DNA of 39,756 nucleotides from Azolla pinnata. Lineage: Eukaryota > Streptophyta > Polypodiopsida > Salviniales > Salviniaceae. The notes below the pieces were generated by a model, which saw only the letters and a list, made by a program, of their open reading frames with translations, was not told where the DNA came from and ran no database searches. Below, one piece after another: positions 21,992-33,240 of the stretch. The stretch is taken from assembly GCA_037176905.1 (NCBI GenBank), contig JBBBWG010032864.1, positions 1 to 39,756 of the forward strand, given 5' to 3'. The position numbers were made by a program, and so were the translations under genes. Numbering within the stretch: the stretch's first letter is position 1; every line of letters starts with the position of its first letter.

Positions 21992-24900
21992 TAGAAAGAT
22001 GTCACATTTACTCTATCCACACTTGAAAAGGATTCGGTCCAAATGTGCACTCACATTGTTGTAGTGAAACGCAAGGGGGTATAAGATGAGAAGTGGAATC
22101 TCTGCTAGGCCTTTGTTTTCTCTTCAATGCGTTCAATCAAGCCATACGGCTGGATGTGAACAGGAAATGAGAGAGGTGATCTAACACATGGCCTTGCCAA
22201 AGCGTGATCAAGATGGCCTTTGTCGCAAGGTGATCGGTGATACACAGATGGATGGATGCATCCAGCATGATTTAGTTTTACCTTGTTATAGTGTGCTTAC
22301 CTGATTCAGGCAGGTGGGCATGCATTGCTGCTTCTACTCACTGGAAGATCAAAAGAAAGATGATCTTATTGAGGTGGTCATAATAAGCATATATCGGGGC
22401 AATGCTTTGCATATGTGATCAATAAATGAGTCGGCGACGAAGATGATGTGCAGCAAGTGGACTCCGTGGGTAATCAATCAATCCACGATTTCGGATTATG
22501 ATGAATCTCGTGGTTTCCATGGACATATTTCCTGGCTATGAATCATGCATGATCTGAAGCAAGTAAACGGATGCGTTTTGCATGATCTAAAGCTTGATGG
22601 TGGTCAGTATTTGTGAATACTCACAACTCTTTCCATCTCGGTCAAGTTGGAACTCTCGAAGTGCTTTGTCTGATAAAGATGATAAATCGGGGTCGTTCAG
22701 ATGTTAAAAACTGTAATATGAAGAACTCAATTGTTTCATGATCTCAACAAATCCCATCTTTTTGTGAAATGAAATGGCGTATGCTTCAAAAGACCAAGTA
22801 AAAAAATCTGAGCTTTCCACAAGTTGATGTTTGAAATGTGAAATAGACAAATAGGAAAAAGCAATTGTAAAATTTAATATTGAAGATCAATTGTGAAATG
22901 TGATATTAAAGATCAATTTCAAAATGCAGGATTTTCAAAGGAACTGTAATAATATGAATACAGTTAGAAATTTCTTTAAAATGCAGGATTTTCAACGAAT
23001 TAAACTCATAAACCACTCCTATAAACTTAATTCAAACATGACATCAAAGGCAAAACATCTCGTAGAAGAGTATCAGTAGAACAACAGTTTCAGATTTGGG
23101 AAGATTGAATTAGAAAAATCTATGCTTCAACATAAATGAAAACTAAAACTAGTTATTAAGAATTTGTTCGCGAAAGAGCTAGAGCTTTCTACAACTTGGT
23201 TGTATTCCATAGTACATTGACAGAAATTCTACACATACTGAAAGGATAAGTTTGCCAAGTATCTATCTATCTATCTGTAGAGAGGTTGGATCGAGAATTT
23301 CAAACTTGGAGCTAGCTAGTCCAACTGTAAATATTGTCCTAATCACTAGCTGATTACAGCTAGTCTAATGTCATAACAAGATTAACCGACAATGCTCATA
23401 GAGGGACCAAGCCCAGAGTTCGACAGATGGATAGTGGGAACAGGTGGGAACTTGTAGGGTCCAAGCCAGAGTTTGATAGATAGATATGGGAATAGGTCAG
23501 AATTTCGGTGAAATCAGGCCCCACATAGTTCAAAGCTAGTCAAGGAATTTAACAAGCCTCGGTCAGACGTTTAATAGAGATTTCAACCTCCTGCTTGGGC
23601 ATTTTATCGATTCATTCGAGACCCAAAATGGAATTGAACTATGTGAGTGACATTACAAGGCCAGCAAGTGGCATTTCCATTTAAATTGATCGATTCATTC
23701 GAGACCCAATCTGGAATTGAACTATGTGACATTACAAGGCCAGCAAGTGGCATTTCCATTTAAACCACTTGGATGTATGTGCAAAGGAGCTAAAGCTAGT
23801 TAAATGCATGTGCAGATGAAAAAGCCCAAGTGTATTGCATCACAAAGCCCAACTGGCAATTCGGCTCTTCAATGTTGTGGATTATGAGATCAGGCATCTT
23901 TCTTACTTGGCTTTGCTTGGAGTTTTGTTATTCAATTTGGGTGATAGATAGATAGACAGACAAGACAGATAGATAGATAGATAGATAGCACCCAATGGAG
24001 AAATCTAGAAGAAGAAGATGCAAAAGAATACATAGAAGCTGGTTAGCAAAGGAACTGATCCAAACTGCCTTCAAAAATCTCCACTTATATCACATCGTTT
24101 CTAGCACGATTCTCGTAATGTCGCAACGAAGCGGGAAGGCTTTTTACAAGAAGCTTTCGCCCTCAAGTGTGAACAGACCAGGGACCTAAAACAAAAATCA
24201 GGCGATTTGCGTAGCAGCAAAAATCATGGGAAGAAGCTCATTACATAAATCCGAGGATATGATGTCAAGATGGATATCATGGGCTTGAATTTTGAGGATA
24301 ATATTATGCTCTGGAACCCTCTTCCTCCTCTTTTCTGTAACCCATTCTGGCAAGTCTTGTGTCGGTGCCAGATCCTCGTCCTCGTAGCGCACTCTTGAAA
24401 ATGGTCGCAGAGTGCGAGGACAAGATTTGCATCATGAATGAATCGACACTCTTCTCCATAATTGATCGTCAACGGGGGCATCCGCGAAATCATTGACATT
24501 TATGTGCTTCCGTGCAGTCGCCGTGAATAGGCTCATTATTTGCCTCTCCGATGCTGGCCAAACATGTTGGCAAATTCCGCGGTTGGAATTCGAGTCGGAG
24601 GTGGTAAAAACAAAAAAACTCGATGCGTCTGTAGCTGCTTCAACCCGCCGGTGATTGTGTTAAAAAGAGAAGATTCCAGATTTTTCGAGCAGTAAAACGC
24701 GCATCTGCAAAATAATACGTCGCCCGATGACCATGTGGTATATCTGGAAGGCTAGATGTATGTATGTAAAGTGTGAATGATCCGATTGTATATATACAGC
24801 TAATGCTCGTATATATATATATATACTGATCCTTGGCCTTGCGGTGTATATACGATCGGATCATTCACACATTGTTGCTGAATGTATATATACCGATCCC

Positions 24901-25200
24901 TGGGCATCAACAGTAGTGCATATACGGTTGGATCGGTGTTGGTGGCACGATCAGGCATACGTCTAGATTGGCAGCAATAGATAGGACCAGGCCTCGACAT
25001 CGGCAATCAGGCGGATGTGTGTACATACATGTTACGTATAATACGATCGAATCGGCAGTTTGGGGGTGGAGAGAGCGGAGCATACTGCATGCGATCAAAA
25101 GTAGTATGTACATGATCGCATCGACATTGAGGTATGCGATTGTTATGATCGAGCATGTGGACCATGATTAGGGATCGGTCCAATTTCTAATCGATCAATC
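21992..25200. other. Gene-poor region after the PPR gene
   Basis: This holds the PPR 3' UTR and then unique AT-rich sequence. Repeats include ATGCAGGATTTTCAA twice near 22925 and 22981, GGGACCAAGC-type copies near 23402 and 23460, and (GATA)n at about 23943-23989. Short frames near 24195-24500 on the minus strand have no family signature. No gene is called. Confidence 0.55.
23606..23768. repeat. Tandem duplication of about 80 bp
   Basis: The block beginning ATCGATTCATTCGAGACCCA and ending CAGCAAGTGGCATTTCCATT plus TAAA appears twice in a row, starting near 23607 and 23689. The second copy lacks a few bases (GTGA) present in the first. It is probably recent. Confidence 0.88.
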
Positions 25201-25309
25201 ATTCCATTGATCGATCGATCCATTCGTTCAGTGGATCATAGCACCGATCGACTCGATCCATAGATCATTCTACCGATTGATCGATCGGCAGTTAACGCAG
25301 TTGATCAGG

Positions 25310-26210
25310 GCATTAACTAGTTGCAATTGCAGCTGATCACAGCATTTGCTGCAGCTGCAAGCTGATCACAACAACATTAGCTGCTGCTGCAAGCTGATTA
25401 CAACAACATTAACTGCAGCTGCAAGCTGATTACAACAACAACATCAGCTGCTGCAAGCTGATGATCACAACAACATTAGCTGGATCACAACAACATTAGC
25501 TGGATCACAACAACATTAGCTGCAGCTGCAAGCTGATCACCAACATTAGCTGCTGCAAGCTGATCACAACAACATTAGCTGCAGCTAATGTTGGTGATCA
25601 GCCAATGTTGGTGATTAGCTGCTGCAAGCTGATGATCACAACAACATTAGTTGATGCTGCAAGCTGATCACAACAACATTAGCTGCAGCTGCAAGCTGAT
25701 CACAACAACATTAGCTGCTGCAATCTGATCACAACAACATTAGCTGCTGCAAGCTAATGATCACAACAACATTAGCTGCAGCTGCAAGCTAATGATCACA
25801 ACAACATTAGCTGCAGCTGCAAGCTGATCACAACAGCATTAGCTGCAGCTGCAAGCTGATCACAACAACATTAGCTGCTGCAATCTGATCACAACAACAT
25901 TAGCTGCAGCTGCAAGCTGATCACAACAACATTAGCTGCAGCTGCAGCTGATCACAACAACATTAGCTGCNNNNNNNNNNNNNNNNNNNNNNNNNNNNNN
26001 NNNNNNNNNNNNNNNNNNNNNNNNNNNNNNNNNNNNNNNNNNNNNNNNNNNNNNNNNNNNNNNNNNNNNNGCTGCTGCAATCTGATCACAACAACATTAG
26101 CTGCTGCAAGCTAATGATCACAACAACATTAGCTGCAGCTGCAAGCTGATCATCATCATTAGCTACTGCAAAGCTGATCACAGCAACATTAGCAGCAGCA
26201 TCAGCAGCTT
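25310..26210. repeat. CTGCAG/TGATCA satellite, about 30-bp units
   Basis: The unit reads approximately AGCTGCAGCTGCAAGC, TGATCACAACAACATT, with variants lacking one CTG or using GCTGCTGCAAGC. At least 25 units are visible, interrupted by a 100-N gap. Units are rich in the palindromes CTGCAG and TGATCA. Orientation flips near 25584, where the sequence turns back as GCTAATGTTGGTGATCAGC. Confidence 0.92.
25971..26070. other. Assembly gap (100 N) inside the 30-bp satellite
   Basis: Exactly 100 N bases with the same satellite on both sides, so the array length is unknown. Confidence 0.95.
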
Positions 26211-27173
26211 ATTGCCAATTCTGCTCTCTCTCATATACGCATCTCTTACATGCATTCGATCGAATTCGATTCGATTCGCTTCGCTTCGATTCCCCGTATG
26301 AAGACGCTCCGCTCCGTATATACATACGGTCGCCCCCTAGGATCGTACACCGCCTGACGGATCCGTAGATGTACCACACGACCGTAGGGAGGGGGTGGCC
26401 GTACATATACATGCATACATACACGCCGCAATCGTATGGAATACGAGAGGCGTCAGCGGGGAAATGCAACATATACCATGTACGTACGCGCAGCGGGCAG
26501 AGGATACGGGGACGTGTACATACGGTCAATATACGTATAGGTATCCGTATATACGTACGGCGTAATGATTGGATGGACTGGAATAAAGTACATGTTTCCA
26601 TTTTTGGGGGGAGGCGGTCATTTAATGCGCTGCAGAAATTTCCCCTTTTTGTTTTTCGATAATAGCAATAAATAAGATGAAAATTACCCACAAAAAAAAC
26701 GCCCAATAAAATTTCTCAACTATAATACTTTAATTGCCCAATCAACGCCTCGTTTTTAAACATTAACGCGCAATTGATTGGTTTAATTGACACCCAAATC
26801 AATCGATTGTGAAAGTTCGATTTAACATCAAATGAACTGATCGATAAACGCTCGATTTACTCCGGATGAGCACCGAAGTAATACGTTGTTGATCATCTAA
26901 TCGGATTCTAAAAATCGACTAGCTTCCGCGACTCGAATACGGTATAAGGGAATCGATGTATCGGATCAATAAGGAATAGAATCAATAGTAGCGGGAATCG
27001 ATTTTATTAGTGTTAAAGATAAGATTAGGCGTTAATTTGCAATTTCCCGAATTCAGTAAGCGTTAAGAATGTAGTTTATAAATCGGTAATTCTCCCAAAA
27101 ATTAATTGTGCAATAATAATAATAATCAACCACTCTCAATAGATGACTGAAATACTTATTTGTTCAATTGATA

Positions 27174-27176
<3 letters not shown>

Positions 27177-27204
<28 letters not shown>

Positions 27205-27223
27205 GAAATTATTTATTTATTTG
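27177..27223. repeat. (AAAT)n / (ATTT)n inverted repeat
   Basis: About seven AAAT units are followed, after GAAATT, by ATTTATTTATTT. The two arms are complementary and could form an AT-only hairpin. Confidence 0.75.
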
Positions 27224-27486
27224 TGCATTAAACAAAATAGGGGGCGGTAGGCGGAGTAGGTGGGTATAGATTCCTTCCTCGAAAAAATAAATAAATAACA
27301 AATTAGAAAAAAAGAAATAAAAAAACAAATTAAATGAACAAATCTGGATAAATAAACAACGATTTTTAACGAAAGAAAAAACAAAAAAAAACGTGAGGAA
27401 AAAAGAAGAAAAGAAAAAGAAATATAAAAGAGAAGAGCGGCAAAAAAAAGAAAACAGTAAAAAATTTTCGGCCTTTTGAGAGGACG

Positions 27487-27524
27487 AAGAAGAAGAAGAA
27501 GAAGAAGAAGAATTTTCGGGGAAG

Positions 27525-27555
<31 letters not shown>
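27487..27555 (+). repeat. Two GAA/AAG tracts upstream of the GDSL gene
   Basis: (GAA)n runs at about 27485-27512 and 27521-27554 are separated by TTTTCGGG. They lie about 230 nt upstream of the ATG and are purine on the coding strand, opposite in sense to the TTC tracts before other genes here. Confidence 0.85.
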
Positions 27556-27782
27556 GAAGCAGCGAAGGAACGAACGATCGAGAACGACGACGACTAGTAC
27601 GATCGAGGCACCATTCGTCTGCTTCCGATTAGAGGCAGATGTAGTACGATCGATCATCCTTCTTCTGTTGCTTCTGCTTCATCTGCTTCATCTGCTTCTG
27701 CTGAATCTGCTTCTGCTTCGACGTCGTAGTTGCTGCTACAAATAGGAGGAGGTGCCACAAGATTGGAGATTTGCTGGGATCG

Positions 27783-30700
27783 ATGAAGACGGCGGCGGCG
27801 GCGGCGGCGCAGATGATGCTGCTGGTGGCGGTGGCGGTGCTGCTGGGGAGCAGCAATGGTGGGAGGGGAAGACGCCGCGAGGCCGCCTGCAAGCAGTTAG
27901 GGTTAGGGTTAGGGTTAGGGTTAGGGTTAGGGTTTGCAGAGGCGGCGGCGCCTGTGGTGCCGGCGCTGTTCGTGTTCGGGGACTCGCTGGCGGACGCGGG
28001 GAACAACAACAAGCTGCGGACGCTCGCGAAGGCCAATCATCCGCCGTACGGGCTCACCTTCCCGGGGCGAATCCCCACCGGCCGCTTCGTCGACGGCTTC
28101 AACGCCTTCGATTACTTCGGTGATTTTTCTGCAGACTCCCCTGAATCTCTTCTCCTTCTCCTTCTCTTCCACCTCCATGAGTTTTAGGGTTTTCCGGGTC
28201 GAGTGTTTTAGGGTTTCGGATCTCTCTCTCTCTCTCTCTCTCGCTGACCTTTCATCAGCATGTATATACACGATGCATATATCCACATTTTCCTGCAAGA
28301 TTCTCCTTCGACATGTAGATAATCTATGTCATACATGAATGCATGTGTCTGTCTGCCTGTATGTACGTATTTGCAATCTCCTTCATCGACATGTATAGAT
28401 CCACATATATGAATGCACGTGTCTGTCTGTACATTGTATGTGTGTATATACGGTGCTTTACCCGTGATTCGTGCAAGCAACATTGTTTATTATCTACGTA
28501 TATGAATGCATGTGTCCGTATGTATACGGTGCTTTACCCTTGATTCTTGCAATCTCCTTAATCAACATGTATACATCTACATATATGAATGCATGTGTAT
28601 GTATGTATGTATGTACCCTTGATTCTTGCAATCTCCTGAATCAACATGTATGTTATCTACGCATATGAATGCATGTGTATGTATGTATGTATACGGCCAT
28701 TTACACTTGATTCTTGCAATCTCGTTAATCAACATGTATATATCTACACATATGAATGCATGTGTATGTATGCATGCATGCATGCATGCATGTATGTATA
28801 TGGCGGTCTACCCTCGATTCTTGCAAGCAACATGTATACTATCTACATATATGAATGCATGTGTCTGTCTATAGATATGTGTGCATGCATGCATACGGTG
28901 TAGCACCGATCATGATTCCTGCAATGATCGCCTAATTCAACATGTATACATCTATCTATACATATATGAATGAATGCCTGAAATGAATGTATGTATGTGT
29001 CTGATCCATTGATGGTGTGGTGACCATCAATGCGGATGATGAGCATGTATATTCCGGTATATTTTATGCCGTGTTGGTCGATTGGAGTTGAATTTGACCA
29101 ACATTTGATACCATATGGTTAATGATGGTGAATCTGATCGATGATCATGACCATATTGGTGATGGTGATGGTGATGGTGGTATCGGTGACTTGGTTCTTC
29201 GTTCCGAAAGGCTAACATTTACGGTGATGATGGTGATCATGCACAATTTGGTTGACATGATGCTTTGTGTTGTATATTTTGTATTGTGTAGCTTTGAAGC
29301 TTGGGCTTCCTCTGGTTCCGGTCTACACCGACAACACGACGCAAGGCGAGAAGCTTCTGCAAGGCGTCAACTTTGCGTCAGCTGCATCGGGGATCATGGG
29401 CTACACCGGCCTCAACTTTGTAAGATTAAGCTTCACCTAATTAATTAACCCATCAAACACTTAGTAGTAGTCCTATAAATTAAGATCAGCACTTGCTAAT
29501 CTCGGGGCTCGGGCAGAGTCGATTACTAGGGTAAATCAACTAATTAACAAGAAGGGGAGCGGCTACATCTAGCAAACGACTGTAATTAGATGAGTTAGCA
29601 TTAGAGGTCAAAGGAGATGGCAATTCCAAGTGGCTGAGAATATATGCACATATATATCATCCATTTTATGCACGCATGTGTTTATGTACGTATGTTTTAG
29701 AGCGTTCAAGAAATCTAATTGGTCAAAAGGAGGAGATGGGGGTTGAAATCACGTGATTTGCATGCAGAAGGTGGTGGATTCTTGCTCCAACAGATTTTCA
29801 GCTTGCTAAGAAGTATAAACAGCATTGAAATTCCACTGATCACATCGGTCGATCCATCGATCCAATGTCTATCTACCAATCTATCTATCTATCTAATCTA
29901 TCTAATCTACCTGTTTGATTTGTCTGTCGGTTCGTCAGTCAATCAGTCAGTCTATCTGTCCATATCGGATCGAATGATTCCAGGCAAGTATACGACATGA
30001 GCATTGAGCCGTGACTTGATTCTTGGATCGATCGATGCAGGGGAAGGTGTACTCGCTGGAGGCGCAGGTGGGGCAGTTCCTGGAGGTGAAGCGGGAGCTG
30101 GAGGCGATGATCGGGGAGGCGGAGACGGTGGAGCTGCTGGGGAGGTCGGTGTTTGTGCTGGTGACGGGGTCCAATGACTGGGTCAACACGTACTACTTCC
30201 CGGGGTCCCCGCTGCCGAAGCTCTACACGGTGGAGCAATACAGGGACCTGCTACTGCAGAGCCTGTTCACACACGTCCGGAGCCTGCATCGAGCAGGCGC
30301 CCGAAAGATGGCAGTTGCGGGCCTCGGGGCCCTTGGCTGCTGCCCTTCGCAGCTCAGAGCCTACAGGTCGGAGAACGGTTCCTGCATCTCCTGGCTCAAC
30401 GACCTCGCCCTCGACTTCAACGAGCATCTGCGGCCTGCTCTGTTCGCACTGGCCGACTCGTTGCCCAATGCCACGTTCGCGTACCAGAACCTCTTCACGC
30501 CCTTCCTCGACGCCGTCCGCGATCCTGCCTCCTTCGGTAAGAATCCCGATTCCCCGCAGGTTTCTTTTCAGGGGGGTTTCCGTGTGCTTTGATCGCATGC
30601 GTTTCATCGATCGATGTTCACACCATAGGGTCAACTATTTGTAAAAACATCTAGCTTGTGCTTGTGCTAGTAAGTAGTGTTCACACCATAGGGTCAACTA

Positions 30701-31738
30701 TTTGTAAAAAACATCTAGCTTGTGCCTGTGCTAGTAAGCAGTGTTCTCACCGTAGGGTCAACTATTTGTAAAAAACATCTAGCTTGTGCTTGTGCTAGTA
30801 AGCAGTGTTCACACCATAGGGTCAACTATTTGTAAAAAACATATAGCTTGTGCTTGTGCTAGTAAGCAGTGTTCTCACCATAGGGTCAACTATTTGTAAA
30901 AAACATCTAGCTTGTGCCTGTGCTAGTAAGCAGTGTTCACACCATAGGGTCAACTATTTGTAAAAAACATCTAGCTTGTGCCTATGATAGTAAACAGTAT
31001 TCACACCATAGGGTCAACTATTTGTAAAAGAAAAACTAGCTTGTGTCTGTACTAGTAAGTAGTGTTCACACCATAGGGTGAGCTATTTGTAAAAAAAATG
31101 CTAGCTCTCATCAGAAGAATGGCACCTGAGGACCGAAAAAAAAATGGTTATAACTTGAAGTACCCGATGTTCTGGTCCTGTTTACGTCACGTGATTGCAA
31201 CTAGTTCAGGGCTTAGTGTTTTACGACCATCTTCTAATTCATTAGCCTCTAATGTGTATTATTATATCGTGCCAGTATTCACACGGGACACCATCGTAGG
31301 GGGTCAGTTAATTTTCTTATCTAGCTCATTAATGACCGAGGGGTGAGGGATTGAAATGGTTCCGATGCTCATAACCCTAGTGAATTAAGTACTGAACGAT
31401 TTGGTCTCGTTTGGTATGTGGTTGTAATCAGTTCAAGGTTCAGTGTTTGCGGGCTTGTGATCCTTGATTAGCCTGTATGTATGATAGCGTAATTGTGTTC
31501 ACACTATAGGGTTGGTTAGTTTGTAATCTCGTTTATTATCAATGAATTGCGGGTGAAGATTGAAATGGTGATGATACTCGAAGCATTTAAGGCTCATGCC
31601 TCGGTTCTCTTGTGTATGGTTTCCTACTTGTAATCATGTACTGAACCGATGCAGCCTCATTTTGGTACGAGGCATTGCAAGTTCATTTACGAGCATATAA
31701 CCATTCATTGGCCTCTATATTGCACTAGTATTTCTAGT

Positions 31739-31785
<47 letters not shown>

Positions 31786-32271
31786 ATTAACTCCCTAGGG
31801 TTAGTTATTTGTGGGCTAGTTCATTACAAAAAATGACAAGTGAGGAATCGGAATGGTTACGACGCTTGTAACGTTTAGGGTTCAATCCTCGACAATTTCT
31901 TAACCATTCATTTGGCCTCTAATACCGTAACAATCGTAGCAGTTAACTCTCCAGGGTTCAATCCTCGGCAATTTCTTACTTACCGAGGGGAGGATGTATG
32001 TATATACATTTTGTAAAGATTCTGATGTGCCTTTCCCCCCCCTCCCCCAGGCTTTACGATCGCCAACAAGGCCTGTTGCGGCATCGGCAAGTACGGCGGC
32101 TTCCTCAACTGCTTCCAGGGCTTCCCCGTCTGCTCCGATGTCTACAACCACCTCTTCTGGGATGCATACCACCCATCATCCAAGTTCTGCAAGCAGCTCG
32201 TCGACCTCCTGTGGAACCACGGCCCGCCTTACAGCTACCCAAAGAGCGGAAGGGAGTTGCTCCTGTCATAG
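27783..32271 (+). CDS. Secreted GDSL esterase/lipase (SGNH hydrolase), 4 exons, about 393 aa
   Basis: Exons 27783-28119, 29292-29419, 30041-30536 and 32051-32271 join in frame. Plant GDSL enzymes hydrolyse lipid, wax or cell-wall esters, usually after secretion. The N-terminus MKTAAAAAAQMMLLVAVAVL is a signal peptide. Block I FVFGDSLADAGNNN carries the nucleophile Ser68. Block II is GVNFASAASG (Gly137), block III GSNDW (Asn200) and block V WDAYHP (Asp358, His361). All catalytic residues are therefore present, and length is typical. The odd part is (Leu-Gly)6 from a TTAGGG hexamer array between the signal peptide and the mature domain (AAAPVVPALFVFGDS). An 81-nt segment around it could alternatively be an in-frame intron. 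Exons are GC-rich compared with the introns. The substrate cannot be told from sequence. Confidence 0.95.
27897..27932 (+). repeat. Telomere-like hexamer array (TTAGGG)6 in the GDSL coding region
   Basis: Six perfect TTAGGG units are read as (Leu-Gly)6 at residues 39-50, between the signal peptide and the catalytic domain. This is the opposite strand of the CCTAAC array in the phytochrome. Confidence 0.92.
28290..28990 (+). repeat. Minisatellite in GDSL intron 1
   Basis: About eight irregular units of roughly 75-105 bp contain TTGATTCTTGCAATCTCC, TCAACATGTATACATCTAC, ATATGAATGCATGTGT and a variable (ATGT)n or (ATGC)n tail, often with ATACGG. The array covers most of intron 1 (28120-29291). 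Confidence 0.88.
29868..29960. repeat. (CTAT)n and (CAGT)n microsatellites in GDSL intron 2
   Basis: CTATCTAT repeats with CTAATCTA interruptions are followed by GTCAGTCAATCAGTCAGTC. The rest of intron 2 (29420-30040) is unique sequence. Confidence 0.75.
30617..31100 (+). repeat. 64-bp minisatellite in GDSL intron 3, 8 units
   Basis: CACCATAGGG-type anchors fall at 30621, 30684, 30748, 30812, 30876, 30940, 31004 and 31069, giving steps of 63-65 bp. Each unit reads about CACCATAGGGTCAACTA, TTTGTAAAAAACATCTAGC, TTGTGCTTGTGCTAGTAAG, CAGTGTT. Units are very similar, suggesting recent expansion or homogenisation. Diverged copies of the CATAGGGT core continue further into the intron. Confidence 0.95.
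31739..31784. repeat. (TAG)15 microsatellite in GDSL intron 3
   Basis: About fifteen perfect GTA/TAG units lie late in intron 3. Confidence 0.9.
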
Positions 32272-32317
32272 CCTCCGATTGTGTGCTAGCTTAAGCCTCC
32301 AAGATTAGAGATCTTTA

Positions 32318-32914
32318 TATCTATCTATCTATCTATCTATTCTTTGGATTTGGCCTTTATCCCCAGGAGGGAGGTTGGGTTCCCTGGAGCCGCGGCGGTT
32401 TCGTGAAAGCAGAGAGCATGTATGTGGCCCCCCCTTCTCGATCCCTTTCTTCGCGGCAAGTTCACTCGATTCCCCTCGCCAGATTTCTCTTTCTCTCCTC
32501 CCTCTGCCTGGCCTCCGATAAATGAAGAATCTGTTCTCTTCCAGCAGAAAACGGTCTGTAATCGAGCCCGAGTCCCAGATATCTATATATATGTATATAT
32601 ATCTGTGGTCCGAGGAAGGATAAGGCCACAAGAAATATCTCGCGTTTGCAACTGTGTCGTTGTGTGTCTTGTACACATATGATATGATATGCATGGCCTT
32701 ATGCATGCATGCATGCATGCATGGCATGGCCTTATGCATGCATGGGCGTGAGTCTTCTTCTTCTTCTTCTTCTTCTTCTTCTTCTTCTTCTTGTATGCAT
32801 GTGTGTGTGTGTGCATGCATGTGTGCATGCATGTGTGCTATGCATCATGTGCGTGCATGCATGCATGTATGTATGTGTGCATGCATGTATGTGTGTGTGC
32901 ATGTGTGTTGGTGG
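32318..32914. repeat. Simple-repeat cluster between the GDSL and COR27-like genes
   Basis: (ATCT)n at 32318-32341, an ATGC-rich run at 32700-32740, (CTT)13 at 32753-32792, and a GTGTGCATGCATG-type run at 32795-32908. No gene is recognised. This is the distal upstream region of the COR27-like gene. Confidence 0.8.
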
Positions 32915-33108
32915 AAAATATCTGCGGGCTTTTTTTTTATGTGTGCAAATCACGTGAAAATGGCGGGACCGGAAAAGCGCGCGCCGCGCCACGTGGCAGG
33001 CGCCGCGCGAAAAAGCCCGCGCCACAAAAGCGCGCGAAGCGGGGGGAAAAGTGAAAAGAAAAAGCGCGGCAGAAAATATCTCCTCTTTTTTTTTACCGGG
33101 AAATATCT
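32633..33108 (+). promoter_or_regulatory. Evening-element and G-box cluster upstream of the COR27-like gene
   Basis: The full evening element AAAATATCT is at 32915-32923 and 33073-33081. Its core AAATATCT recurs at 32633-32640 and 33101-33108. Two G-boxes CACGTG are at 32951-32956 and 32990-32995, the second within the 10-bp palindrome GCCACGTGGC. Evening elements bind CCA1/LHY/RVE MYB factors, and G-boxes bind HY5 and PIF factors. Arabidopsis COR27/COR28 are known clock-, cold- and light-controlled genes, so the site set fits the gene downstream. That these sites work here is inference. Confidence 0.7.
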
Positions 33109-33172
33109 TCTTCTTCTTCTTCTTCTTCTTCTTCTTCGTCGTCGTCGTCGTCGTCATCGTCGTCATCGTCGT
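33105..33172 (+). repeat. (TTC)n then (GTC)n tract in the COR27-like leader
   Basis: (CTT)n is followed by GTCGTCGTC and CATCGTC repeats, ending about 70 nt before the ATG at 33241. This is another pyrimidine-rich tract close to a start codon. Confidence 0.82.
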
Positions 33173-33240
33173 TTCTCTGTGTGTATATACATACCTGCAG
33201 AAATGCAGTGCGAACAGCAGCTTCTCTTTCTGTGTTTTCC

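Larger units (their letters stand above)
26211..27782. promoter_or_regulatory. Upstream region and leader of the GDSL gene
   Basis: This region is rich in TACGTA and CGTATA palindromes at 26260-26570 and AT-rich from 26660. An (AAAT)n/(ATTT)n inverted pair lies at 27177-27223, GAA tracts at 27487-27555, and a CTGCTT hexamer run at about 27666-27720. No coding gene is recognised. The last part is probably the GDSL 5' UTR. The transcription start cannot be placed. Confidence 0.5.

Noticed and set aside
24195-24500. Overlapping minus-strand frames of 64 and 91 codons
   Set aside because: They are short, with no recognisable motif, and no splice or context support.
27476-27745. Arg/Glu-rich frame upstream of the GDSL gene
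   Set aside because: It is produced by GAA tracts and a CTT/CTG hexamer run, with no domain.
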